A DNA stretch of 64,000 bases from an uncultured Flavobacteriales bacterium (GTDB lineage Bacteria; Bacteroidota; Bacteroidia; Flavobacteriales; BACL11): contig CALSUJ010000001.1 in the NCBI GenBank assembly GCA_943789505.1, positions 434,001-498,000 of the forward strand, given 5' to 3'. Position numbers and translations under genes: made by a program. The notes under the pieces are model-generated. The model searched no databases. It was given only the letters and a program-made list of their open reading frames with translations, and was not told the DNA's origin. Positions within the stretch are counted from its first letter, which is position 1. Every line of letters begins with the position of its first letter. Below, piece after piece: positions 26,313 through 34,004 of the stretch.

Positions 26313-27172
26313 CAGATTCTTTTAAGTACTAAGTCTATCATTTTTTCTACTGTTTTTTTGTAGTCCTTACTGTACTCTTTTGTTAGTCGGTTAGCTATTA
26401 TAGCACATATTGTTAACGTATTATGCCCCAAAGATTTTCCTAAGTAATATAGAGCAGAAGTTTCCATTTCAAAATTTGTAATTCTATTTTCCTTATAATT
26501 AAAACTTTCCATCTTTTCATGTAGGTTAGTTATATAGGGGTTTAATCTTAAGGTTCTTCCTTGAGGACCGTAAAAGCCAGGAGCAGTTGCTGTTATTCCT
26601 TTTTTTACATCTGGAAAAAGTGAAAGTAGATTGTCTGATGCTTTTACAATATAAGGGTTTGATAAATTTTCTGGCCAGTGAGCATGTTGCTTATATTTCT
26701 TACTCATATCCTGTTCAATTATTTCTTCTGATTCATAGAAATAAGCAATGTTATCAAGCCCTAATCCAAAAGATGAAACTAGAAAAGAGTCAACTTCTAT
26801 ATCTTTTTGTAAGCCTCCTGAGGTACCTAAACGAATAAGGTTAAGGGTTTTCTTTTTCTTATTTATGGTTCGGGTTTTGAAATCAATATTTACTAAAGCA
26901 TCTAGTTCATTAACAACAATATCAATATTGTCAGGACCAATTCCGGTTGCTATTACACTAATTCTCTTTCCATTTAAAATTCCTGTGTGGGTAACAAATT
27001 CTCTGTTCTGTATTCTATGTTCAATACTCTCAAATTTATTTGAAATTACGCTTACCCTGTCAGGATCTCCTACTAGTATTATGTCGTTAGCAATTTCATC
27101 TTTAGATAAATTGAGGTGGTAAATTTTATTTTCAGGTGTAAGTATTAATTCGGTCTCTGCTATTATATGCAT
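26309..27172 (-). CDS. Nucleoside phosphorylase (uridine phosphorylase-like)
   Basis: 287 residues of the PNP/UDP phosphorylase fold: DIILVGDPDRVSVISNKF at the phosphate loop, GTGIGPDNIDIVVNEL-type block (VIATGIGPDNID), LIRLGTSGGLQKDIEV and NFEMETSALYYLGKSLGH, the last with the conserved Glu-Met-Glu substrate site. It cleaves a nucleoside with phosphate; the pyrimidine versus purine preference is not certain. Convergent with the aquaporin gene, sharing the stop tetranucleotide CTAG at 26309-26312. Confidence 0.88.
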   Translation of the reverse strand: MHIIAETELILTPENKIYHLNLSKDEIANDIILVGDPDRVSVISNKFESIEHRIQNREFVTHTGILNGKRISVIATGIGPDNIDIVVNELDALVNIDFKTRTINKKKKTLNLIRLGTSGGLQKDIEVDSFLVSSFGLGLDNIAYFYESEEIIEQDMSKKYKQHAHWPENLSNPYIVKASDNLLSLFPDVKKGITATAPGFYGPQGRTLRLNPYITNLHEKMESFNYKENRITNFEMETSALYYLGKSLGHNTLTICAIIANRLTKEYSKDYKKTVEKMIDLVLKRIC

Positions 27173-27181
27173 ATAAATATG

Positions 27182-27189
27182 TAATTTTG
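27182..27189 (+). promoter_or_regulatory. -7 promoter box for the Usp gene
   Basis: TAATTTTG, a perfect TAnnTTTG match, 22 nt before the ATG at 27212. Confidence 0.5.
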
Positions 27190-27211
27190 TATTGTCAAAA
27201 ATATAAATAAT

Positions 27212-28093
27212 ATGTCAATATCAGCAAGTAAAATATTAGTTCCTATTGGTTTTTCAGCACAATCTATGATAGCTCTAGGTCAAGCCTTTAATTTAGCGAA
27301 AATTAAAAAATCTGAAGTAGTTTTACTATCAGTAGTTGAAGAGCAAAGCATGATGCAGTCATTATTTTTAGATGATAAAAGTCATGAATTACAGCTAAAG
27401 GTAAATCAGAAGCTACAAGAAATAGGCAAAGAATATGGTGATAAATATGGTGTTCATGTTGAAACTTTGGTAGCTAAAGGGAAAGTATATAACCAAATTA
27501 ATGAAGTGGCTGAAATGATTTCTGCTGACTTAATTGTTATGGGAACTGATGGTTCAGCTAGTTCAACTAAAAAAATAATGGGTTCTAATGCTGAACGTGT
27601 AGTAAGTTTAGCACATTGCCCTGTGATTACAATTAAGGGAAAGCATCATGGTGAAGGTTGCAAGAATATTATTCTTCCACTTGATTTGGAAAAACAAACA
27701 AAGGAAAAAGTTACTTATGCTTTAGAATATGCTAGATATTGGGATGCAACGATTAGATTAGTATCTGTAGTGCTTAGAGATAATAAAGATGTTAGGATAA
27801 AGCTATCTAAAAATATTAATCAAGTAAAAAAATTTATTACGGATGCTGGAGTTAAATGTACTGCTGATTTGGTTGAAGGAGAAAAAAAACAAACTTTAGG
27901 TGATTTTATTTTTAAATATGAAAAGAGTTTTGAAGCTGATTTAATTATGATAATGACAAAAAAAGAAGAACTAACATTGTCTAATAACATAAGTGTAACG
28001 GCTAGATATATTATTAATAATTCTGAAATTCCTGTGATGAGTATTCGTCCGAAAGAACAAAAGCACTTGACTGGGCCAACTATTGCGTTCTAA
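27212..28093 (+). CDS. Tandem-domain universal stress protein
   Basis: 293 residues with two Usp domains (~1-150 and ~150-280). The first has a full ATP-binding motif MGTDGSASSTKKIMGSNAERVV (GxxGx9G). The second (NIILPLDLEKQTKEKVTYALEYARYWDATIRLVSV) has lost it (IMTKKEELTLSNNISVTARYI). Cytoplasmic. Likely a stress-response regulator; the partner is unknown. The cinA-like gene follows after 3 nt. Confidence 0.88.
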   Translation: MSISASKILVPIGFSAQSMIALGQAFNLAKIKKSEVVLLSVVEEQSMMQSLFLDDKSHELQLKVNQKLQEIGKEYGDKYGVHVETLVAKGKVYNQINEVAEMISADLIVMGTDGSASSTKKIMGSNAERVVSLAHCPVITIKGKHHGEGCKNIILPLDLEKQTKEKVTYALEYARYWDATIRLVSVVLRDNKDVRIKLSKNINQVKKFITDAGVKCTADLVEGEKKQTLGDFIFKYEKSFEADLIMIMTKKEELTLSNNISVTARYIINNSEIPVMSIRPKEQKHLTGPTIAF

Positions 28094-28096
28094 AAC

Positions 28097-28570
28097 ATGT
28101 TATCTCTAAACAACTTACATCAATTATGTATTGAAAAAGGAGTAAGTATTGCAGTTGCTGAAAGTTGTACTGCAGGATTAATTGCTTCAAAATTAACTAC
28201 CCTTCCAGGTAGTTCTTCTTATTTTAATGGAGGTGTTGTTGCGTATCATAATAAAATTAAAACAAAAATTCTAGGAGTTAGACAATCCATTATTGATGAA
28301 AAAACTGAGGTAAGTGTTGAAGTTGTTAATCAGATGGCTAAAAGTGTTTTGGAAAAATTTGATGCAAACTTTGCTATAGCGACAACTGGCTATGCTGGTC
28401 CTTCTGGTGGGACAAATAAAAATCCAATTGGAACTGTTTTTATTGCTATTGCAAGTGTAGTAGGAATAGTGGTTAATCGCTTTGTTTTTTTAGGAAATAG
28501 GCAATCTATTGTTAATCAGGCATCTGAAAGTGCCTTAAGCTTACTTTATAATGAGATAAAAAAACAGTAA
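28097..28570 (+). CDS. CinA C-terminal domain protein (nicotinamide-nucleotide amidase type)
   Basis: 157 residues with IAVAESCTAGLIASKLT, GSSSYFNGGVVAYHNKIK and ATTGYAGPSGGT, the PncC/CinA-C motifs including the catalytic Ser of the AESCTAG box. It deamidates NMN to nicotinate mononucleotide in pyridine salvage. The N-terminal MoaB-like half of CinA is absent. This gene beside rpmB is a usual arrangement in Bacteroidota. Confidence 0.88.
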   Translation: MLSLNNLHQLCIEKGVSIAVAESCTAGLIASKLTTLPGSSSYFNGGVVAYHNKIKTKILGVRQSIIDEKTEVSVEVVNQMAKSVLEKFDANFAIATTGYAGPSGGTNKNPIGTVFIAIASVVGIVVNRFVFLGNRQSIVNQASESALSLLYNEIKKQ

Positions 28571-28598
28571 TAAATTTCAATTTATTTAGATTAGATTG

Positions 28599-28606
28599 TA
28601 TATTTG
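28599..28606 (+). promoter_or_regulatory. -7 promoter box for rpmB
   Basis: TATATTTG (TAnnTTTG) followed by CAGCCC, 20 nt before the rpmB ATG. The same extended element, TTTGCAGCC, lies before rpmG and tRNA-His. Confidence 0.65.
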
Positions 28607-28626
28607 CAGCCCTAAATTAAGAAGAT

Positions 28627-28866
28627 ATGTCAAGAATTTGTCAAATAACAGGAAAGAAAGTAATGGTAGGGAACAACGTTTCTCATGCTAAGAATAGATC
28701 AAAAAGAAAATTCTATCCGAATTTACAAACTAAAAAGTTTTTTATTCCTGAAACTGGTGAAACAGTTATTCTAAAAGTTTCAGTAAATGCATTAAGAACA
28801 ATTGATAAAAAAGGTATTGCTGCTGTTTTAGCTGAGGCTAAAGCGAACGGTAATGTGCTTGTTTAA
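28627..28866 (+). CDS. rpmB: 50S ribosomal protein L28
   Basis: 79 residues, basic: MSRICQITGKKVMVGNNVSHAKNRSKRKFYPNLQTKKF and a C-terminal VKVSVNALRTIDKKG-like block. Full length for bacterial L28. Driven by its own promoter and followed by a terminator hairpin. In relatives rpmG follows directly, but here two broken genes intervene. Confidence 0.97.
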   Translation: MSRICQITGKKVMVGNNVSHAKNRSKRKFYPNLQTKKFFIPETGETVILKVSVNALRTIDKKGIAAVLAEAKANGNVLV

Positions 28867-28889
28867 TCAATAAAATATATTGAATAATA

Positions 28890-28920
28890 AAAAAGTTGCT
28901 ATCTTTGATGGCAACTTTTT
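28890..28920 (+). terminator. Terminator hairpin after rpmB with a promoter box in its loop
   Basis: Stem AAAAAGTTGC (28890-28899) with GCAACTTTTT (28911-28920), followed by more T. The 11-nt loop carries TATCTTTG at 28900-28907, a perfect TAnnTTTG box, 42 nt before the lipoprotein pseudogene start. Confidence 0.82.
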
Positions 28921-28948
28921 TTTATTTAATAACTAAATTATAATCAAA

Positions 28949-29494
28949 ATGAAAAATATCTTTAAAATATCAACAGTATTGTTTATAGGAGTATCTCTTG
29001 TTGTTTCTTCTTGTAAGAAAGAAGAAATGCTTATTGATGGTTGTACTGATATTACTGCTATGAATTATCAAGATCTAGCAACTAATAATGATGGAAGTTG
29101 TGTTTTTGCTTATGATATTGCTCAAGGATTATGGAATATTTCTCTGAATGTGATGATCTTATTATTAGTATTCCTTTGGCAGGAGATTTCCAGTTCCACT
29201 TAATGATATGTTCCTGAATCTATTGAGATATCAGGAGAAGGAGAAGGAGTTATTTCTATGGATATAAGCGGAGAAATGTGTTAGGCTGATGTTTCTTATG
29301 ATGGAACTGTTACTATTCAGATGATCAAAAAATTTCACTTGATACTGGGATTTAGGAGTTGTTGATGTAGATATTACAGGTTCTGGAAAAGATTGAAACT
29401 GCGACAAATGGAGATTTAACATTTAATCTTGCTTTTGATAGTTCCTTTAGCAGGCACTCAAGTTCTATCTTGTGACATTACTCTTTCTAAATAA
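28949..29494 (+). pseudogene. Broken lipoprotein gene with multiple frameshifts
   Basis: Starts intact as a lipoprotein: hydrophobic signal and lipobox VVSSC, then GCTDITAMNYQDLATNNDGSC, a motif common in Bacteroidota surface lipoproteins. After QGLWNIS the frame breaks near 29144. The other frames continue plausible peptides: ECDDLIISIPLAGDFQF, then NDM, then ESIEISGEGEGVISMDISGEMC, a TAG at 29282, ADVSYDGTVTIQ, DDQKISLDTGI, LGVVDVDITGSG and finally LSCDITLSK with a stop at 29492. At least five indels plus a stop codon are needed, so the gene is dead, unless this stretch is badly sequenced. Function unknown. Confidence 0.8.
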
Positions 29495-29508
29495 AGTATA
29501 TAATTTAA

Positions 29509-29530
29509 ATAGCCTTGAAAAAGGTTTTTT
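29509..29530 (+). terminator. Weak terminator-like hairpin
   Basis: A short stem (GCCTT with AAGG, loop GAAA) followed by six T between the lipoprotein pseudogene and the peptidase gene. No promoter box lies in the loop. Confidence 0.4.
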
Positions 29531-29533
29531 GTT

Positions 29534-31183
29534 ATGAAAAAAAATCGCTAATATTATTATTTATATATTTTTCTTTTTTAGGAATAGCACAAGATTATAG
29601 TAGAAAAGATTCTTTAAGAGGAAATCTTACTGAAATCAGAACTTGCTATGATGTAACTTTTTATGACTTATTTGTAATGGTTGATGAAAAGGAAAAATCT
29701 TTAGAGAAATCGTATAACATTATTTATTTTACTGTTGTTTCTGACTTTGATGAACTTCAAATTGACTTGGCTTTGAATATGGAGGTTTTGCTTATCGAAT
29801 TTGAAGGAGTTCAACTTGAATATAGTCGTGAGTTTGATGCAGTATTTATTGATTTTCCAAGAATACTTAAAAAAGGAGAGCAAGCGAATATTAAGGTTTG
29901 GTATAGTGGTTATCCTAGGCAAGCGGTAAATGCACCATGGGATGGAGGCTTTTCTTGGAAAAAGGATGATAATGGAAATCCTTGGATTGGAGTTTCTTGT
30001 CAAGGTTTAGGGGCTAGTGTTTGGTGGCCATGTAAGGATCATCAATCTGATGAGCCAGATAGTATGCGTATTACCTGTACAGCTCGCTACCCTTCAAAAA
30101 TCATTTCAAATGGTGATTTAAGAAAAGATACTTCAGAGTGGAATCAGTATTTTAACTCTTGGGTAAATGTTAGTGAATGGTTTGTTTCCTATCCTATTAA
30201 TAATTATAATGTAACACTAAATATTGGAGATTATGAGCATTTTTCTGAAGTCGTATATTTCAGAAAAAGATACTTTACGTATGGATTATTATGTCTTACA
30301 TGATAATTTAGAGAAAGCAAAAGAACATTTTAAACAGGTAAAGCCTATGATGGAATGTTTTGAAAAATATTTTGGGGCATATCCTTTTTGGAATGATGGT
30401 TATGCTCTAGTTGAAACGCCTTACTTAGGAATGGAGCATCAGTCAGCTATCGCTTATGGAAATGATTATCTGCCAGGTTATTATGGAAATACTAGCTTTA
30501 TTGATGGACTAAATTTCGATTTTATAATTGTGCATGAAAGTGGACATGAATGGTGGGGTAATTCTATCACTACTAATGATATTGCTGATATGTGGGTGCA
30601 TGAAGGTTTTTGCACTTATTCTGAGGTGTTATATGTGGAATGTATGTATGGATATGATGCAATGTTGAGCTATGTAAATAATCAAAAAAGAAGTGTCAGA
30701 AATGATAAGCCCGTTATTGGTTCTTATCATGTGAATGCAGAAGGAAGTTCTGACATGTATAATAAAGGATCGTTAATGTTGCATACGCTTAGAAGTTTGA
30801 TTGAGGATGATAAGTTATGGTTTGAAATGATAAAAGGAATTGCTAATGATTTTAAACATGAGACAGTTGATGGACAAGAAATTATTCATTATATCAATAA
30901 AAAATCAGGAAAAGATTTTACAAATTTCTTTAATCAATATTTGAAGAATAAGGAAATTCCAGTCTTTCAGTTTCACCTTCACCAAGAGGGGAGAAACATT
31001 ACTTTGTTGTACAGGTGGGAAGCAATCTCTGAATTTGACATGCCTATTTTGATAAATACAGGAAGTAAGGATTTTTGGATATACCCAAATACGGAGTGGA
31101 AAGAACAAGATTTAGGGGGCTTTGATAAGCATGATTTTAAGGTAAGAGATGACTTATTCTTTATTGATATTAAAAAGCAATAA
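29534..31183 (+). pseudogene. M1 family metallopeptidase gene with two frame disruptions
   Basis: Encodes a secreted gluzincin aminopeptidase-like protein of about 549 residues if repaired. The natural start appears to be ATG 29534, followed by A8 (29537-29544); the tract needs 9 (or 6) A to enter the frame of SLILLFIYFSFLGIAQ, a signal peptide. The N-terminal beta-domain ends in NNYNVTLNIGDYEHFSEV, where an extra base near 30253 shifts the frame. The other frame continues YISEKDTLRMDYYVLH, then VETPYLGMEHQSAIAYGN, zinc site HESGHEWWGN and WVHEGFCTYSE (HExxH plus downstream Glu). A TTG at 29515 opens the first frame but lies in a hairpin. The active-site half is intact (could start at ATG 30224) but would lack a signal peptide. 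Confidence 0.82.
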
Positions 31184-31210
31184 ATAGTGTTTAAGTTTAG
31201 ATTATTTAAT

Positions 31211-31218
31211 TAAATTTG
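31211..31218 (+). promoter_or_regulatory. -7 promoter box for rpmG
   Basis: TAAATTTG followed by CAGCCC, 22 nt before rpmG. TTTAGATTA is also shared with the rpmB promoter 14-15 nt upstream of the box. Confidence 0.65.
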
Positions 31219-31240
31219 CAGCCCAATAAATTATAAGAAA

Positions 31241-31423
31241 ATGGCAAAGAAAGGAAATAGAGTTCAAGTTATTTTAGAATGTACTGAACATAAAGCAAGC
31301 GGATTACCAGGAACATCTCGTCACATTACAACTAAGAATAAAAAGAACACTCCAGATAGAATGGAATTGAAAAAATTCAACGCTATCATGAAGAAAATGA
31401 CTGTTCATAAAGAAATAAAATAA
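31241..31423 (+). CDS. rpmG: 50S ribosomal protein L33
   Basis: 60 residues: [46 protein letters not shown], the L33 signature. It has one Cys only (ECTEH), so it is a zinc-free (C-minus) type. Begins a unit with DUF4295, 6 nt downstream. Confidence 0.97.
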   Translation: MAKKGNRVQVILECTEHKASGLPGTSRHITTKNKKNTPDRMELKKFNAIMKKMTVHKEIK

Positions 31424-31429
31424 AAGAAA

Positions 31430-31582
31430 ATGGCAAAAAAGACAGTAGCATCATTACAGAAAAAAGGAGCAAAAGCTTTTACTAAAGCTGTGAAAATGGT
31501 TAAAACAGCAAGTGGATCTTACTCTTTTAAAAGTGAAATTGTACCAAAGGATAAAGTAAAAGAATTCTTTGCAAAAAAATAG
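31430..31582 (+). CDS. DUF4295 small basic protein
   Basis: 50 residues, starting MAKKTVASLQKKGAKAFTK and ending DKVKEFFAKK, rich in Lys. Conserved in Bacteroidota directly after rpmG; probably ribosome associated, role not known. Located 6 nt after the L33 stop and followed by a hairpin. Confidence 0.92.
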   Translation: MAKKTVASLQKKGAKAFTKAVKMVKTASGSYSFKSEIVPKDKVKEFFAKK

Positions 31583-31601
31583 TATTTAATTATACGCAAA
31601 C

Positions 31602-31634
31602 AAAAGCTTCTTTCTATCTTTGAAAGGAGCTTTT
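31602..31634 (+). terminator. Terminator-like hairpin with the ftsY promoter box in its loop
   Basis: 13-bp stem (31602-31614 with 31622-31634, one G-U pair), 7-nt loop and T-run. The loop plus the first base of the right arm reads TATCTTTG (31615-31622), a perfect TAnnTTTG box 36 nt before the ftsY ATG. Confidence 0.82.
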
Positions 31635-31657
31635 TGTGTTTATTTAAGCAAATAATT

Positions 31658-32590
31658 ATGGGGATATTCGGTTTTTTTTCAAAAGATAAAAAAGTTAAAC
31701 TTGATAAAGGTTTAGAGAAAACTAAGGAAAATGTTTTTAATAAACTCTCACGTGCTGTTGCTGGTAAAACTACTATTGACGAGTTAGCACTTGATGATAT
31801 TGAAGAGGCCTTAATCACTTCAGATATTGGGGTCGAGACAACACTTAAAATTATTGAGAAATTAGAGGAAAGAGTAGCAAAAGATAAATACATCAATACT
31901 TCTGAATTAAATGATTTCTTGAAAGTAGAAATTTCCTTATTAATGAAGGAGGGTTATGAAGAAATTCCTGAAGTTGATGGTCCTTATGTAATTATGGTTG
32001 TTGGTGTTAATGGCGTAGGTAAAACAACTACAATCGGAAAATTAGCACATCAATTTAAGCAGCAGGGCAAAAAAGTTGTATTAGGTGCAGCTGATACTTT
32101 TCGTGCAGCAGCAGTTGATCAGTTAGTTATTTGGGCTGATAGAGCTGGAGTTGCAATTGTAAAACAAGATATGGGCTCTGATCCTGCTTCAGTTTGTTTT
32201 GATACTTTACAATCAGCAAAAGCAAGTGATGCTGATGTAGTAATTATTGATACTGCAGGAAGACTACATAATAAAATCAATTTAATGAACGAATTGACTA
32301 AGATAAAGAATGTAATGGCTAAAGTTATTCCTGAAGCACCGCATGATGTAATGTTGGTGTTAGATGCTTCTACAGGACAAAATGCAATTGAACAGGCAAC
32401 TCAGTTTACAAAAGCCACTAAAGTAAATTCTTTAGCGCTTACCAAGTTGGATGGTACAGCAAAAGGAGGGGTGGTAATTGGTATTTCTGATCAGTTTCAG
32501 ATTCCTGTTCGTTATATTGGTGTTGGAGAGGGGGTGGAAGATTTACAAGTCTTTAATAAAAATGAATTTATAGATTCACTATTTAACTAA
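31658..32590 (+). CDS. ftsY: Signal recognition particle receptor FtsY
   Basis: 310 residues from ATG 31658 (MGIFGFFSKDKK); an in-frame upstream start at 31634 is inside the hairpin. NG domain: helical N part, then P-loop GVNGVGKTTTIGKLA, ADTFRAAAVDQL, IDTAGRLHNK and LTKLDGTAKGGVV. GTPase docking partner of SRP (Ffh is encoded 1.4 kb downstream). It lacks the long acidic A domain of E. coli FtsY, as usual in Bacteroidota. rimO follows with no gap. Confidence 0.96.
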   Translation: MGIFGFFSKDKKVKLDKGLEKTKENVFNKLSRAVAGKTTIDELALDDIEEALITSDIGVETTLKIIEKLEERVAKDKYINTSELNDFLKVEISLLMKEGYEEIPEVDGPYVIMVVGVNGVGKTTTIGKLAHQFKQQGKKVVLGAADTFRAAAVDQLVIWADRAGVAIVKQDMGSDPASVCFDTLQSAKASDADVVIIDTAGRLHNKINLMNELTKIKNVMAKVIPEAPHDVMLVLDASTGQNAIEQATQFTKATKVNSLALTKLDGTAKGGVVIGISDQFQIPVRYIGVGEGVEDLQVFNKNEFIDSLFN

Positions 32591-33904
32591 ATGAGAACAA
32601 AATCAACAAAGAAAAATAAAATTAATGTCATCACTTTAGGCTGTTCTAAAAATGTATATGATTCTGAGGTTTTGATGGGTCAATTGGTAGCTAATAATAT
32701 GGAGGTGGAACATGAATCGGAAAAGGATGATTCCAATATTGTTGTGATAAATACTTGTGGGTTTATTGATAACGCAAAGGAGGAGTCCATTAATACGATA
32801 TTAGAACATGCAGAACGCAAACAGGCAGGTGAGATTGATAAATTGTATGTTACGGGTTGCTTGTCTGAACGCTATAAGCCAGATTTAGAGAGAGAGATTA
32901 CTAATGTTGATCAGTATTTTGGAACAACTGATTTACCAAAACTATTAAAAGTTTTAGGTGCAGACTATAAGCATGAGTTGCTAGGTGAACGATTAACTAC
33001 TACACCTAAGCATTATGCCTACCTTAAAATTGCTGAAGGCTGCGATAGACCTTGTTCATTTTGTGCTATTCCGCTTATGAGAGGTAAGCATAAATCTACT
33101 CCTATTGAAAAATTAGTTATTGAGGCTAAAAATTTAGCAAAAAATGGGGTTAAGGAATTGATACTTATTGCTCAGGATTTGACTTTTTATGGATTGGATA
33201 TTTATAAAAAAAGAAGATTGGCTGACTTATTGATTGAGTTATCTAAGGTAGAGGGAATTGAATGGATTCGATTGCATTACGCTTTCCCAACAGGCTTTCC
33301 ACAAGATGTATTAGATGTAATTAGAGAGAATGATAAAGTATGTAATTATATTGATATTCCTTTACAGCACATAAATGATGAAATTCTGAAATCTATGAAA
33401 AGAGGAACTTCTCATCAGAAGACTGATGATTTATTGAAAGCATTTAGGCAAAAAGTACCAAATATGGCTATTCGTACTACATTGATAGTAGGTTATCCTG
33501 GCGAAACAGAAGAGAGATTCCAAGAATTAAGACAATGGGTTCAGGATACAAAATTTGATAGATTGGGAGTGTTTACTTATTCTCATGAAGAAAATACTTC
33601 TGCTCACGTTCTGGATGATGATATTTCTGATGAAGTAAAAAAAGCAAGGCAAGAAGAAATTATGGATTTGCAAACGCATATTTCTTGGGAGTTAAATCAA
33701 GAAAAAATAGGAAAATCTTTTAAAGTATTGTTCGACCGTAAGGAGGGAGATTATTTTATTGGGCGTACTGAGTTTGACAGCCCTGATGTCGATAATGAGG
33801 TATTGGTAAAGGCTAATGATACTTATATAAGAATGGGTGATTTTGCTAATGTGCTTATTGAAAAGACGGATCATTTTGATTTGTATGGTGTCGTAGTTGA
33901 TTAG
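32591..33904 (+). CDS. rimO: Ribosomal protein S12 methylthiotransferase RimO
   Basis: 437 residues: N-terminal UPF0004 domain with three Cys (TLGCSKN, VINTCGF, VTGCLSERY) for the auxiliary cluster, radical SAM CDRPCSFC (CxxxCxxC) in the middle, and a C-terminal TRAM domain. It methylthiolates Asp of S12. LGCSKN and GKHKSTPIE fit RimO rather than MiaB. Directly abuts ftsY. Confidence 0.95.
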   Translation: MRTKSTKKNKINVITLGCSKNVYDSEVLMGQLVANNMEVEHESEKDDSNIVVINTCGFIDNAKEESINTILEHAERKQAGEIDKLYVTGCLSERYKPDLEREITNVDQYFGTTDLPKLLKVLGADYKHELLGERLTTTPKHYAYLKIAEGCDRPCSFCAIPLMRGKHKSTPIEKLVIEAKNLAKNGVKELILIAQDLTFYGLDIYKKRRLADLLIELSKVEGIEWIRLHYAFPTGFPQDVLDVIRENDKVCNYIDIPLQHINDEILKSMKRGTSHQKTDDLLKAFRQKVPNMAIRTTLIVGYPGETEERFQELRQWVQDTKFDRLGVFTYSHEENTSAHVLDDDISDEVKKARQEEIMDLQTHISWELNQEKIGKSFKVLFDRKEGDYFIGRTEFDSPDVDNEVLVKANDTYIRMGDFANVLIEKTDHFDLYGVVVD

Positions 33905-34004
33905 CAGAAAATAATTGATAATGCTTTTAATTTAAAGTATGATTTCTTTTCGTTATTTTCGTGCAACATTCTACTAACAAGAAATTAAAAATAGGGCAGT
34001 AACT

